Numbered from the stretch's first letter, positions 33,785 to 42,502 are shown. The stretch is DNA of 64,000 bases from Streptomyces sp. NBC_01275 (GCF_026340655.1 NZ_JAPEOZ010000001.1:9300001-9364000); one strand, 5' to 3'. Made by a program: numbers and translations. The notes: generated from the letters alone by a model not told the origin.

Positions 33785-34801
33785 TCAGCCCCAGCAGTTC
33801 TCCAGGCCGTAGCCGGTGTCCTGCGACGTGACCCCGTCCTGCGCCTTGTCGGTGATCAGAGTGACGCCGGTGTCGGTGTAACCGGACGCCTTCTTGCCGT
33901 CCTTGGCGTACGTCACGACGGCCTTCACGCCCTCGGCGGCCATCTTCAGCGGGTACTGCTGCGAAGTCGCGGCGATCTTGCCGTCCTTGACCGCCTGGGT
34001 GCCGGTGCAGCCACCGTCGACGGAGACGATCAGCACGTCCTTCTCCCGGCCCTTGGCCTTCAGCGCGGTGTACGCGCCCAGGGCGGCCGGTTCGTTGATG
34101 GTGTAGACGACGTTGATGTCGGGCGCCTTCTGCAGGCAGTTCTCCATCGCGGTCTGGCCCTTGGCCTGGTCGCCGCCGGTGTCCTGGGCACACACGACGT
34201 CCTTGTCGGTGGCGCCGAAGCCCTTCAGGAAGCCGTTGTGGCGCTGGACGCCGACGGAGACGCCCGGCGCCAGGTCGAGGGCGGCTATCTTCGCCGTCTT
34301 GCCCTTCATGGCGGCCTTGGCGTACTCGCCGATCAGCTGGCCGGCCTTGAGGTTGTCGGTGGCGAAGAGGGCGTCGACCGCGCTCTCCGGCTCGGTCGGA
34401 GTGTCCAGGGCGATGACCAGGACACCCTTGGCGCGGGCCTTCTGGATCGCGGGCACGATCGCCTTGGAGTCGCTCGGGGTGATCAGGATGCCCTTCACCC
34501 CGGCGGCGACCATGTTCTCGATGGCGGTGACCTGACCGGCGTTGTCCCCGTCGAACTTGCCTGCAGCAGTGGACAGTTGTGCGCCGTTCTCCTTGGCGGC
34601 CTTCTCCGCGCCCTCCTTCATCTTCACGAAGAACGGGTTGGTGTCGGTCTTGGTGATCAGGCCGACCTTGACGGCGCCCGAGCCGGAGCTCGTGGAGCCC
34701 GAACCGGAGCCGGAGCCGCAGGCCGTCAGGGTGAGGGCAGCGACGCCCGTGACCGCGGCGACTCTGAGGAGAGAGGAGGACAGGCGAGTGGTGCGAGACA
34801 T
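33785..34801 (-). CDS. Sugar-binding lipoprotein of the ABC importer
   Basis: The 338-residue precursor has a lipoprotein signal ([16 protein letters not shown]) and then a Periplasmic_Binding_4 domain: [51 protein letters not shown] and [16 protein letters not shown]. This fits fructose- or ribose-binding proteins of the FrcB/RbsB kind. ATG 34801 follows CAGGAG. It heads the importer operon and is divergent from the PfkB kinase; twin operator sites occupy the shared promoter region. Confidence 0.9.
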   Translation of the reverse strand: MSRTTRLSSSLLRVAAVTGVAALTLTACGSGSGSGSTSSGSGAVKVGLITKTDTNPFFVKMKEGAEKAAKENGAQLSTAAGKFDGDNAGQVTAIENMVAAGVKGILITPSDSKAIVPAIQKARAKGVLVIALDTPTEPESAVDALFATDNLKAGQLIGEYAKAAMKGKTAKIAALDLAPGVSVGVQRHNGFLKGFGATDKDVVCAQDTGGDQAKGQTAMENCLQKAPDINVVYTINEPAALGAYTALKAKGREKDVLIVSVDGGCTGTQAVKDGKIAATSQQYPLKMAAEGVKAVVTYAKDGKKASGYTDTGVTLITDKAQDGVTSQDTGYGLENCWG

Positions 34802-34861
34802 GATCGACTCCTGTGGGATAGCGAGCGGCACGGGGTTGGGATCAGAGCATGCTGCCCGGGG

Positions 34862-34891
34862 TGTCATCGTTGACTTATGTCATCGTTGACA
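34862..34891. promoter_or_regulatory. Twin operator, left copy
   Basis: TGTCATCGTTGACT (34862-34875) and TGTCATCGTTGACA (34878-34891) are near-palindromic 14-mers whose starts are 16 bp apart. They lie between the divergent binding-protein and kinase genes. Compared with the right copy at 36103-36132 read on the other strand, 28 of 30 bases agree. Most likely binding sites for the LacI repressor. Confidence 0.65.
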
Positions 34892-35058
34892 CTGCCTGGC
34901 GAGGATGATGGACTCCGGATCCCGGCAACGTCAATGCCTTCCACCCGTCACAAATCGGCAACGTCCGTGGCCGTCGTCTCCGCGCAGCCGGTCAGTGGCT
35001 GTGTCTCCGCGCCGCCCCCCTGCCCGGTCTTCCGAGCCTTTTCGAGAGTGAGCAGCCC

Positions 35059-36021
35059 ATGAGCCCTCGTCAGATCACCGTTCTGGGAGAGTGCGTCGCG
35101 GACGCCTTCGCCGAACCGGCAAACGCCTCGAACGAACTCGCCCTGCGGGTGCTGCCGGGCGGCGGACCTGCGAATACGGCGGTGGCCCTGGCCCGCCTCG
35201 GCACCCCGGCCCGCTTCCTGGCACGCCTGTCCGGCGACGTGTTCGGCCGCCTGTTCCGGGCCCACCTGGAGGCGTCCGGCGTGGACCTGTCGTACGCCGT
35301 CGCCGCCGCCGAGCCCAGCACGCTGGCCGTGGCGGAGCTGGACGCCACCGGGCAGGCCGTGTTCTCGTTCCACGCGCAGAACACGGCCGACTGGCAGTGG
35401 ACTCCAGGGGAACTGGAAAGGGCGGATCTGTCCGAAACGGCCTGTGTGCACACCGGGTCGCTGGCGCTGGTCCGTGAGCCCGGCGGGGCGGTGGTGGAGG
35501 AGTTCCTGGCGACGGCGGCTCCGCAGGCCACCATCAGCATCGATCCCAACGTTCGGCCGCTGCTGGTGCGCCCCGAGGTCTACCGCGCCCGGTTGGCGCA
35601 CTGGTGCGCTCTCGCCGACATCCTGCGCCTGAGCGAGGACGACCTGGAACTCCTCCTGCCGGGCACCCCGCCCGAGCAGGCCTGCGACACCTGGCACGCC
35701 GCGGGTGTGCGGCTCGTCGTGATCACGCTCGGTGCGGGCGGCGCCCTGGCCTCGCTCGACGGCGAACGGCTGCGGGTGCCCGCGGTGGCCACGCGGGTCG
35801 TCGACACGGTGGGCGCGGGGGACTCCTTCACCGCCGGCCTGCTGCACCACCTCGGCACCCGCGGACTCCTCGGTGGCCGGCTGGCCGATCTCGGTCTCGA
35901 CGAGGTCGCGGAAGCCTGCCGGTTCGGCACTCGGGTCGCGGCCCTGACCTGCTCGGTTGCCGGTCCCAATCCGCCGTGGCGGGACCAGTTGGCACAGCTG
36001 ACGACCGGTGGCGGCGCCTGA
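35059..36021 (+). CDS. PfkB-family carbohydrate kinase, probable fructokinase
   Basis: The 320-residue enzyme has the PfkB N-terminal signature (LPGGGPANTAVALARLG) and the C-terminal signature with catalytic aspartate (VVDTVGAGDSFTAGLLHHL). The substrate-binding region includes SGDVFGRLFRAHLEASGVDL. It phosphorylates an incoming sugar with ATP. It is divergent from an ABC sugar importer and followed by the remnant of a GH32 fructan hydrolase, which makes fructose the best guess. ATG 35059 follows GAGAGTGAGC. Operator pairs flank the gene on both sides. Confidence 0.87.
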   Translation: MSPRQITVLGECVADAFAEPANASNELALRVLPGGGPANTAVALARLGTPARFLARLSGDVFGRLFRAHLEASGVDLSYAVAAAEPSTLAVAELDATGQAVFSFHAQNTADWQWTPGELERADLSETACVHTGSLALVREPGGAVVEEFLATAAPQATISIDPNVRPLLVRPEVYRARLAHWCALADILRLSEDDLELLLPGTPPEQACDTWHAAGVRLVVITLGAGGALASLDGERLRVPAVATRVVDTVGAGDSFTAGLLHHLGTRGLLGGRLADLGLDEVAEACRFGTRVAALTCSVAGPNPPWRDQLAQLTTGGGA

Positions 36022-36102
36022 CGGGCGGGCGGGCCGCGCCGGGCAATCCCGCCCGAACCGTTGACGCGTGAGCCGGATTCGGCTCATCATCGGGCCATTC
36101 GA

Positions 36103-36132
36103 TGTCATCGATGACACAAGTCAACGATGACA
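36103..36132. promoter_or_regulatory. Twin operator, right copy
   Basis: TGTCATCGATGACA (36103-36116, perfect palindrome) is followed two bases later by AGTCAACGATGACA (36119-36132). It is the mirror image of the left pair and would control the GH32 gene that once followed. Confidence 0.65.
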
Positions 36133-36243
36133 CCCTGGTCCGGCGGCGTGGACGACGACGCCGAACAGGGCGTCACTTTTCGGTCGGTCCACGCCGGAGC
36201 CGCAGGCTCCGCCCAGTGGACGGCCACAGCACAGGAGACGCCA

Positions 36244-36620
36244 TTGAGCTCTGGACATGTGTCCCGGCATGGCCGCGTGCGGATGATCGCGGCGGTGGCG
36301 ACCGTCCGCGCCCTGCCCTCCGCCCCGTTGGCCCCCGAGGCCGTCGCCGCAGACACCCCGCCGTCCCCCGAGCCCTACCGGCCCCAGTTCCACTTCACGC
36401 CCGAGAAGAACGGGGCGCCGATTTCGGCTCGTCCGTCGTCCGCTCCGACACCACGACACAGGAGCTGTACGTCGACCGCACCCACTCCGGCGCCGTCGGC
36501 TTCAGCAGCACCTTCCCCGAGAACGGTTCGGTGAAGCTGGGCAAGGCCGTCGTCCGGCACCTCGGCTCCGCCCACAAGCGACGCCCACCACTGATGCCCA
36601 CCACTGGCAGCCACCACTGA
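36244..36620 (+). pseudogene. GH32 levanase/fructanase gene with large internal deletion
   Basis: TTG 36244 behind CAGGAG begins a signal peptide (MIAAVATVRALPSAPLAPEA) leading into YRPQFHFTPEKN, the start of a GH32 catalytic domain, where WMNDPNG should follow. Instead the sequence jumps frame to FGSSVVRSDTTTQELYVDR then THSGAVGFSSTFPENG, which belongs to the C-terminal beta-sandwich of GH32. Several hundred codons, including both catalytic acids, are missing. The remnant supports a fructan/fructose role for the adjacent importer and kinase. Confidence 0.75.
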
Positions 36621-36635
36621 CAAGGACCCGAGACC

Positions 36636-36938
36636 GTGAAGAAGACCCTGCTCGCCGAGTTCACCGCCCGCGAGGGAGCTGAGGACGAGGTTGCCCACCT
36701 GATCGGCGACTACGCCCTGAAGGTGCGGGAGGAGGAAGGCAACATCGCCTTCGACGTCTACACCAAGGCAGCCGACCCGCGCGCCTTCTGGATCTTCGAG
36801 GTGTACCGGGACGAGGACGCCTTCCAGGCGCACCTGAAGGCCCCGTACGGCGGCCCTTTCAACACCGCGCTCACCCCGCTGATCGAAGAGGACGCCTCAG
36901 TGCTGACGTTCCTGAACCCGCTGGCCACGAATTCCTAG
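36636..36938 (+). CDS. Antibiotic-biosynthesis-monooxygenase (ABM) domain protein
   Basis: The 100-residue single-domain protein starts at GTG 36636 and reads KKTLLAEFTAREGAEDEV, EEEGNIAFDVYTKAADPRAF and WIFEVYRDEDAFQAHLKAPY. This is the ferredoxin-like ABM fold found in quinol monooxygenases such as YgiN. The conserved WIFEVYRDEDAFQAH motif carries the candidate active-site His. It appears intact amid broken genes. It may oxidise quinols or small aldehydes; no partner gene is adjacent. Confidence 0.82.
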   Translation: MKKTLLAEFTAREGAEDEVAHLIGDYALKVREEEGNIAFDVYTKAADPRAFWIFEVYRDEDAFQAHLKAPYGGPFNTALTPLIEEDASVLTFLNPLATNS

Positions 36939-37012
36939 CGAGCCGTTGACATGGGACCCCACCAGGGCGCAGTCCCATCCCGCACTCACCTGCCAAAACG
37001 ACTGGGCGCCAC

Positions 37013-37090
37013 ATGGGCAGGCGGATCGGGACGAAGGACGTGGCGGCAGCCGTCGGCGTCTCGGTCACGACCGATCCCGGGCCAGGAGTC
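37013..37090 (+). pseudogene. N-terminal stub of a LacI-family regulator
   Basis: ATG 37013 opens MGRRIGTKDVAAAVGVSVTT, the first helix-turn-helix of a LacI repressor. Where VSRALN should follow, the frame runs into unrelated sequence (DPGPGVWSDCSGNG). No effector domain remains. The 170 bp to the next fragment hold nothing recognisable. Confidence 0.55.
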
Positions 37091-37263
37091 TGGTCCGACT
37101 GCTCAGGAAATGGGGCCCTGCCCACTGGTGGCACGGGCATCGGTTACTTCGCCGCCCCGACTCTGACCTCGGAACGGCGAAGTACCACCGGTACAGGCGG
37201 CCGTCACTACCGGCCGCCGGCACGGTCCGCCAGGACCGTGCCCAGTGAAAAGGGAGGAACCTC

Positions 37264-37430
37264 GTGGAATCGAGAACCAGGCGCCTCGCCGTATCGAGCA
37301 TAGCCGCCCTCGCCGCGGCGGCAGTGGGAGCACGGGCTCGTCGGGCGCCGACGGCAACACCCTGACCCTGTGGACGCACAACGCCGGCAACGCCGCCGAG
37401 TACGGCGTCGTCAAGCAGACCGTCGAGACT
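37264..37430 (+). pseudogene. N-terminal stub of an ABC sugar-binding lipoprotein
   Basis: GTG 37264 with GGGAGGA upstream starts a signal peptide (VESRTRRLAVSSIAALAAAA). After a frame change near 37320 the other frame reads GSSGADGNTLTLWTHNAG then NAAEYGVVKQTV, the typical mature start of extracellular solute-binding proteins. The rest is gone, and the sequence passes directly into antisense Ser/Thr kinase sequence. Confidence 0.6.
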
Positions 37431-37840
37431 CGGGGTCGGCTTCGCCGCCGAACTCGGGGCAGCCGCAGCCGCAGCCGCAGTAGCCGGAGCGTCGGCGGTG
37501 GCCGCACGGGCGGCGGGCGGAGTGGCGGAGTAGCCCACTCGGTGTATTCGCCGCGGGTCGGCGTCCACTGTCCGCAAGAGGCGCTCGGCGTCCTCGGCCG
37601 ACATTCGGTCGGCCGGGTTGCCGGCGAGCAGACCCTGGATCAGCGGGGTCAGCGGTCCGGCGCGTCGCATCTCGGGAGCCGGTTCCGTGGCAAGGGCGTA
37701 CATCGTCTCCGGCACCGTGTCCCGGAGGAATGGCGGGCGAGGAGATCGTCGTGGGCGCGCCACACGGTGGCCATGCCGCCTCGGCCGATACGGTCGAGGA
37801 CGCGGTAGCGGTCGGCGATCAGCCGTCCTTGGTCGGACAC
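37431..37840 (-). pseudogene. Ser/Thr protein kinase gene lacking its catalytic core
   Basis: GTG 37840 starts MSDQGRLIADRYRVLDRIG then RGGMATVWRAHDDLLARH, the Gly-rich loop and first strands of a PknB-type kinase. At about 37735 the frame switches to FLRDTVPETMYALATEPAP and LIQGLLAGNPADRMSAEDAE, the end of the kinase domain, followed by an Ala/Pro-rich linker. The VAxK, HRD and DFG motifs are all missing, so an internal deletion removed the active site. Confidence 0.68.
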
Positions 37841-38308
37841 CGTGGGTCCCTTTTCTCTGCTTCAGGAGCGATCCGGCCAGCGGCGCCACGGGGCTCCTCT
37901 GGCCAGCCGCACGCCCAACGGCCCCTCGCTTGCGGCCCCGACGACCGTGGTCAACGAACTCGCCGGTTCCTTCGCGTGCCTCCCCGAACAACTTCCCTGG
38001 CCGGCGGGTTCTACGGTGTTGCGGTCGCGGTAGAGGGCGGTGTCGTGGGTGACGGGGCCTGCCGCCCTGGCTGCCTTTCTTCCGGCGGTCGGCGGTCGGC
38101 GACCTGGTCCTTCTTCTCCGGGGTGACCGCCTTGACACGGCGTCCCCTCCGCGGGACCGCCCGAGCAAGGCGGCCTTCGGCCGGGCCCTCCGTCGGCGGC
38201 GGATACGTCGGCGTCCGGAGCGGACTGGATCGTCGCCGTCCTGCCCGCCTTGTTCCACTGCCTGCTGCCGGTCACCGAATGCCTCCGCGCCTCTGGCAGG
38301 CTGAGCGC
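37841..38308. other. 468-bp region without a recognisable gene
   Basis: Between the kinase remnant and the sigma-factor gene. Open frames exist on both strands but show no family motif or good start. It must contain the promoter of the sigma-factor gene, though no -35/-10 pair was convincing. Confidence 0.4.
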
Positions 38309-39208
38309 GTGACGTCAGGGACCGCCGAGGAGTTCACCGCCCACCGCCCCAGGATGTTCGGCTTGGCCTACCGGTTGCTCGGCTCCGCCGAGGAGGCGGA
38401 GGACGCGGTGCAGGACGCGTATCTGCGCTGGAGCAGAGCCCACCGTGCGGCGATTGATCACCCGGGGGCCTGGCTCGCCAGGGTGGTCACCAACCTGTGC
38501 GTCAACCGGCTCACCTCGGCCCGCGTGCAGCGCGAGGAGTACGTGGGACCGTGGCTGCCGGAACCGGTGCTCACGCAGGACGGTTCGCTCGGCCCCCTGG
38601 AGTCCGCCGAGCAGCGCGACGCCGTGTCGACGGCGCTGCTGGTGCTGCTGGAGCGGCTCACGCCGACGGAGCGTGCGGTCTACGTTCTGCGCGAGGCGTT
38701 CGGCTACCGGCATCGGGACATCGCCGGGGTGCTTGACCTGAGCGAGGCCAACTGCCGCCAGCTGTACCGCAGGGCGGTCCAGCGGGTGGCGACGCCCGAG
38801 GCTCGTTTCACACCGGGAGCCGAGCGGCAGCACGAGCTCGTCGAGTCCTTCGTCAGGGCAGCACGCCAGGGCGACCTGGCAGGACTGGAGAAGCTGCTCG
38901 CCAAGGACGTCACCTGGTGGAGCGACGGCGGCGGCAAGGTCACCGCGGCGCGGCGCCCCATCGTCGGCCGGGAGAAGGTCATACGCTTCCTGATGAGCGG
39001 CATGCGGCGGTTCTCGGGCGACTGGGACCTCGTGGTGGAGGAAGTCAACGGGGCGCCGGCGCTGGTGGCACACGCGGCGGAGCAGCTCATCGCCGTCGCC
39101 TCCTTCGAACTGCGCGACGGCGTCATCGCCCGGGTCCGGGTCGTCTTGAACCCGGACAAACTCGTGTTCGCGGGTCGGCAGTCACCCGCGACGGCTTCCG
39201 GGGCGTGA
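38309..39208 (+). CDS. ECF41-type RNA polymerase sigma factor with SnoaL-like tail
   Basis: The 299-residue protein has sigma region 2 (MFGLAYRLLGSAEEAEDAVQ, then DAYLRWSRAH), region 4 (LLERLTPTERAVYVLREAFG, then YRHRDIAGVLDLSEANCRQL) and a C-terminal SnoaL-like domain of about 110 residues (LVESFVRAARQGDLAGLEKL, DVTWWSDGGGKVTAARRP). That domain, with its DGGGK motif, is diagnostic of the SigJ/ECF41 group, where it modulates activity in place of an anti-sigma factor. GTG 38309 has AGG upstream. The downstream SDR/epimerase-like gene is the kind of COE target usually linked to ECF41 sigma factors. Confidence 0.9.
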   Translation: MTSGTAEEFTAHRPRMFGLAYRLLGSAEEAEDAVQDAYLRWSRAHRAAIDHPGAWLARVVTNLCVNRLTSARVQREEYVGPWLPEPVLTQDGSLGPLESAEQRDAVSTALLVLLERLTPTERAVYVLREAFGYRHRDIAGVLDLSEANCRQLYRRAVQRVATPEARFTPGAERQHELVESFVRAARQGDLAGLEKLLAKDVTWWSDGGGKVTAARRPIVGREKVIRFLMSGMRRFSGDWDLVVEEVNGAPALVAHAAEQLIAVASFELRDGVIARVRVVLNPDKLVFAGRQSPATASGA

Positions 39209-39271
39209 CCCAGGGGCGGGTGCGGTCACGAGGAGGCTGTCACGTCTTCGGGCGCTCGTCGGTTCTCAGTG

Positions 39272-39306
39272 GTGGGCGTGCGCTCCACCGGGGAGCGCAC
39301 GCCCAC
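39272..39306 (+). promoter_or_regulatory. Perfect 15-bp hairpin in the leader of the SDR gene
   Basis: GTGGGCGTGCGCTCC and GGAGCGCACGCCCAC are separated by five bases. The hairpin ends 18 bp before ATG 39325, one base before the GAGGAAGG ribosome binding site. It could terminate sigma-factor transcription, attenuate the SDR gene or block ribosome access. Upstream, TGTCAC at 39238 with CGTC at 39257 loosely recalls the ECF41 promoter, but the spacing (13 bp) seems short. Confidence 0.6.
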
Positions 39307-39324
39307 CGAGGAAGGACGACTGCG

Positions 39325-40071
39325 ATGACCACGATCCTGGTGACCGGTGGAACCGGAACGCTCGGCCGGCTCGTCACCGAGCGACTGCGCGCGGACGGGC
39401 ACGAGGTGCGCGTGCTGAGTCGCCACTCCCGGCCGTACGCCGTGGACCTGCGCGAAGGCAAGGGGTTGGCCGCAGCCGTCGCGGACGTGGACACGGTCGT
39501 GCACTGCGCGACCGCGCCGCGCGGCGGTGACGAGCAGGCGGCACGCCATCTGATCGAGGCGGCCCGCCAGGCCGGGGTACGGCATCTGGCGTACATCTCG
39601 ATCGTCGGCGTCGACCGGGTGCCGCTCGGCTACTACCGGACCAAGCTCGCCGTCGAGAGGCTGATCGAGGAATCGGGACTCGGCTGGACCGTGCTGCGCA
39701 CGACACAGTTCCACGACTTGGTGCTGCAGTTCCTGCAGGGCTCGGCGAAGCTGCCGGTCATGCTGCTCCCGGCGGGGGTCGCCGACCAGCCGATCGAGGT
39801 GGCAGAGGTCGCCGCCCGGCTGGCCGAGCTCGCAACAGGGGCGCCTGCGGGGCGGGTGTCGGACATGGGCGGCCCCGAGGTGCGTGCGTTTCCCGAGCTG
39901 GCCCGGGCCTATCTGCGCGCGAGCGGACGGCGCCGTTCCCTGTTGAGCGTGCGTCTGGCAGGCAAGACTTACCACGCGTTCCGGGAGGGTGGGCATCTGG
40001 TGCCGGAGCGGGCCGTGGGCCAGGGCACGTTCGAGCAGTTCCTGGCGGGGCGTTTCCCTACGCAGGGCTGA
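39325..40071 (+). CDS. NAD(P)-binding SDR/NmrA-like protein, probable ECF41 target
   Basis: The 248-residue protein opens with an extended Rossmann motif (ILVTGGTGTLGRLVTERL), then VVHCATAPRGG, HLAYISIVGVDRVPLGYYRT with the YxxxK pair (YYRTK), and VLRTTQFHDLVLQFL. It resembles atypical SDR/NAD-dependent epimerase-like proteins. ECF41 sigma factors typically control a carboxymuconolactone decarboxylase, oxidoreductase or epimerase next door, and this gene fits that role. ATG 39325 follows GAGGAAGG. Confidence 0.87.
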   Translation: MTTILVTGGTGTLGRLVTERLRADGHEVRVLSRHSRPYAVDLREGKGLAAAVADVDTVVHCATAPRGGDEQAARHLIEAARQAGVRHLAYISIVGVDRVPLGYYRTKLAVERLIEESGLGWTVLRTTQFHDLVLQFLQGSAKLPVMLLPAGVADQPIEVAEVAARLAELATGAPAGRVSDMGGPEVRAFPELARAYLRASGRRRSLLSVRLAGKTYHAFREGGHLVPERAVGQGTFEQFLAGRFPTQG

Positions 40072-40189
40072 CGCCCGGGGTGGGGCGCGTGCCAGGCGGC
40101 GTGGAGGCGTACCCCCATGAGCTGGGGGAGCCCCCAACGCGGGATCCGGATTCGGGCAGCGCTGGCCCGAGCTGGTGGAACGCATGCCG

Positions 40190-40252
40190 GGCTGCGCCGC
40201 TTACGCGGCGGCCTGACCAGCAAGGTGCACCTCGCCGCCGAGCGGACGGAGG
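40190..40252 (+). pseudogene. Short IS5-type transposase fragment
   Basis: One frame reads LRRLRGGLTSKVHLAAER, matching the GRSRGGLTTKIHLAADxR motif of IS5-family transposases. About 20 codons remain between the SDR gene and the serine hydrolase remnant. The rest of the 183-bp gap shows a CCCCC/GGGGG palindrome but no gene. Confidence 0.45.
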
Positions 40253-40254
40253 GC

Positions 40255-40690
40255 TCAGGAGCCGGTCGGCACCGACGCGGGTGCGGTGGGGATCGGCTTG
40301 TCGGGCATGGTGCAGATCGCGGCGTTCAGCAGGTCCTGGTCGGCTGCGCCGGACTTGGGGTCCGCGATGCCGAAGACGGTCGTGGCGAAGACCGAGACGG
40401 TGCGCCGCCCGGTGCTGTCGGTGTAGGCCCAGCTGGAGTAGCCGGGGACCTGGCCGTCGTGGCCCCAGACGGTGCCACAGGGAGGGACCACCTTCTTCTC
40501 CAGGCCGAGACCGTGGCGGTTCGGGTTGCCGCTCTCCTCCGCGACGGTGGTCTTCGTCTCCTTGAGCTGGGCGGGCGGCAGGAGCTTGCCGGACATCAGC
40601 GCGGTGTCGAACCGGGCCCAGTCCTGCGCGGTGGAGACCATGCCCCCGGCGGCCCATTCCGTGTAGTTGGTGTTACCTGGAAGGCTGAGC
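40255..40690 (-). pseudogene. C-terminal part of a beta-lactamase-like serine hydrolase
   Basis: The frame reads GNTNYTEWAAGGMVSTAQDW, ARFDTALMSGKLLPPAQLKE, GLGLEKKVVPPCGTVWGHDG and PGYSSWAYTDSTGRRTVSVF. The AAGGMVSTAQDWARF block and HDGxxPGY are hallmarks of class-C-type serine beta-lactamase/carboxypeptidase proteins. The N-terminal half with signal peptide and SxxK is missing; upstream of about 40690 the frame is unrelated. It abuts the IS5 fragment, so transposon-mediated deletion is plausible. Confidence 0.68.
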
Positions 40691-41116
40691 CGCCACCGCC
40701 GTCCGCCACCGGCGTGCGGGCAAGCCTCAGCCGGTCGCCGCAGCCCGCAATCCGGTGACCTGCTTGAAGCCGAGAAGGTGTGCGGTGCGCACCGTGCCGG
40801 GGTGGTGAACATGCGGCGCACACCGCCGGGTGGTGCAATGGGAAGGTGGCGGCGGCCGTGGGTGGAATCGCACCGCAGCGAGTACCTCCCCGTCGCGGCC
40901 GTGGTCGGTCGCGGCCTTCGGCGGACCGTATCGCTGCCAAGATGCATCCCCGTGGGGTGGCGAACGAGGCGGACGCCCGAGTCGCGGGCCCCGGGCAGGC
41001 CGGAAACGGGTTGGTTCGCCCTTGACCCGCTCCGCTCGGACAACGGTTGGACTCTCCACTGGACGCGGTGCCACGTACAGCCGCGTCGGCCGTGCCCCCG
41101 ACCGGCAGGAGGTTCC
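40691..41116. other. 426-bp region without a recognisable gene
   Basis: Between the truncated hydrolase and the lipid-kinase-like gene. No conserved motif is visible in any frame; a loose inverted repeat (GTGTGCG...CGCACAC) lies at about 40778-40830. Confidence 0.4.
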
Positions 41117-42427
41117 ATGCACAGGGACTCCGGGGCGCACGGTCGTCTCGTACAGCGATGGTTCGCACGGCTTGCGCTGGCGGCCGGGCTCGCCGCGGTG
41201 ATGGTCCTTCTCGTGTTCGCCGGAATCAAGAGCATCGCGCTCCTGGGCGCGGGGCTGGCCGGGCTGGCCATATCGGCGGCGAGCCTGTGGTGGGCACTGA
41301 CCCAGCGGGGAATCCGCAGACTGCTCGCCTTCACCCTGGCCGCCGTCGCCCCGCTCGCGGTGCTGGCGCTCTACGCATGGGCGGAGCTGCTGTGGGTCGT
41401 ACTCGTCTCCCTCGCCCTGTGGGCCCTCGGGGCCGCCGTCGGCGGAGCGGCCCTCAGCAGGGACCGCGAGCCGGCCGGGCCCCCGGAGACGCGGACTGCT
41501 CCTCCCGAACATCCCTTCCTCATCATGAATCCACGATCAGGGGGTGGAAAGGTGGGGAGGTTCCACCTCAAGGAGAAGGCCGACGCGCTCGACGCCGACG
41601 TCCTCCTGCTGGACACAGCTCATCAGCAGGACGTGGTCGCGCTCGCCGACAAGGCAGTCGAAGGCGGCGCCGACCTTCTCGGAGTCGCGGGCGGTGACGG
41701 CACACAGGCCCTGGTCGCCGGGGTCGCCGCCAGGCACGGCATTCCCTTCATGGTGATCTCGGCCGGAACCCGCAACCACTTCGCCCTCGACCTGGGCCTG
41801 GACCGGGACGACCCGTCGACCTGCCTGGACGCGCTCACCGACGGCGTCGAACTCCGCGTCGACCTCGGTTTCGTCGGCGAGCGAGCCTTCGTCAACAACG
41901 CGTCCTTCGGCACCTACGCAGCCGTGGTGCAAAGTCCCGCCTACCGCGACGACAAGGTCCGCACCATCCTGCAGACGCTTCCCGACCTGCTGACCCACCG
42001 ACGCGGTCCCCGTCTGGCCGTCCGCGTCGCGAACAGGGCCATCGACGGACCCCAGGCCGTGCTCGTCAGCAACAATCCCTACCGGATGGGAGACCTCGCC
42101 GGCCTCGGACGCCGTGAGGTCCTGGACTCAGGCACCCTCGGAGTTCTGGGCGTCAACGTCGACAACGCCGCGCAGGCAGCCGAGTTGCTCGCGGGGAAGA
42201 ACGCGCCCGGCCTCACCAGCCTGACCGCCCAGGAGGTCGTCATCGACGCGGACGAACCCGAGATCGAGGCCGGGGTCGACGGTGAGGCACTGACCCTGCC
42301 GACGCCCGTACGATGCACGATCCACCCCCGGGCCCTGCGCGTACGCGTACCACGCAACCGCCCTGGCGTGCCCCGGGCGAAGGCCCCCATGGACTGGCGG
42401 CGGCTACGGAAGCTGGCGCTGAGCTGA
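41117..42427 (+). CDS. Diacylglycerol/lipid kinase-family membrane protein
   Basis: The 436-residue protein has three to four N-terminal membrane segments (residues 15-110), then a DAGK catalytic domain: FLIMNPRSGGGKVGRFHL, LLGVAGGDGTQALVAGVAAR (GGDGT nucleotide motif), MVISAGTRNHFALDLGLD and AFVNNASFGTYAAVV. ATG 41117 has a textbook AGGAGG. It probably phosphorylates a lipid or sphingoid base at the membrane; the fused membrane part is an addition to the usual soluble DgkB-like kinase. Confidence 0.87.
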   Translation: MHRDSGAHGRLVQRWFARLALAAGLAAVMVLLVFAGIKSIALLGAGLAGLAISAASLWWALTQRGIRRLLAFTLAAVAPLAVLALYAWAELLWVVLVSLALWALGAAVGGAALSRDREPAGPPETRTAPPEHPFLIMNPRSGGGKVGRFHLKEKADALDADVLLLDTAHQQDVVALADKAVEGGADLLGVAGGDGTQALVAGVAARHGIPFMVISAGTRNHFALDLGLDRDDPSTCLDALTDGVELRVDLGFVGERAFVNNASFGTYAAVVQSPAYRDDKVRTILQTLPDLLTHRRGPRLAVRVANRAIDGPQAVLVSNNPYRMGDLAGLGRREVLDSGTLGVLGVNVDNAAQAAELLAGKNAPGLTSLTAQEVVIDADEPEIEAGVDGEALTLPTPVRCTIHPRALRVRVPRNRPGVPRAKAPMDWRRLRKLALS

Positions 42428-42502
42428 GCGCCTGGCCGCAGTGCTCAGCTGCGACCTCGAGACCGGGGCCGGGGTCTCTCGCCCCAGGCCCGCTCCCGCC
42501 CG

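Noticed and set aside
34862..36132. Terminal inverted repeats of an insertion sequence around the kinase
   Set aside because: The enclosed gene is a normal sugar kinase, not a transposase, and the sites have operator-like symmetry in promoter positions.
36102..36620. Intact 172-residue protein
   Set aside because: Its N-terminal part is the wrong frame over the GH32 signal peptide; only the C-terminal piece matches GH32.
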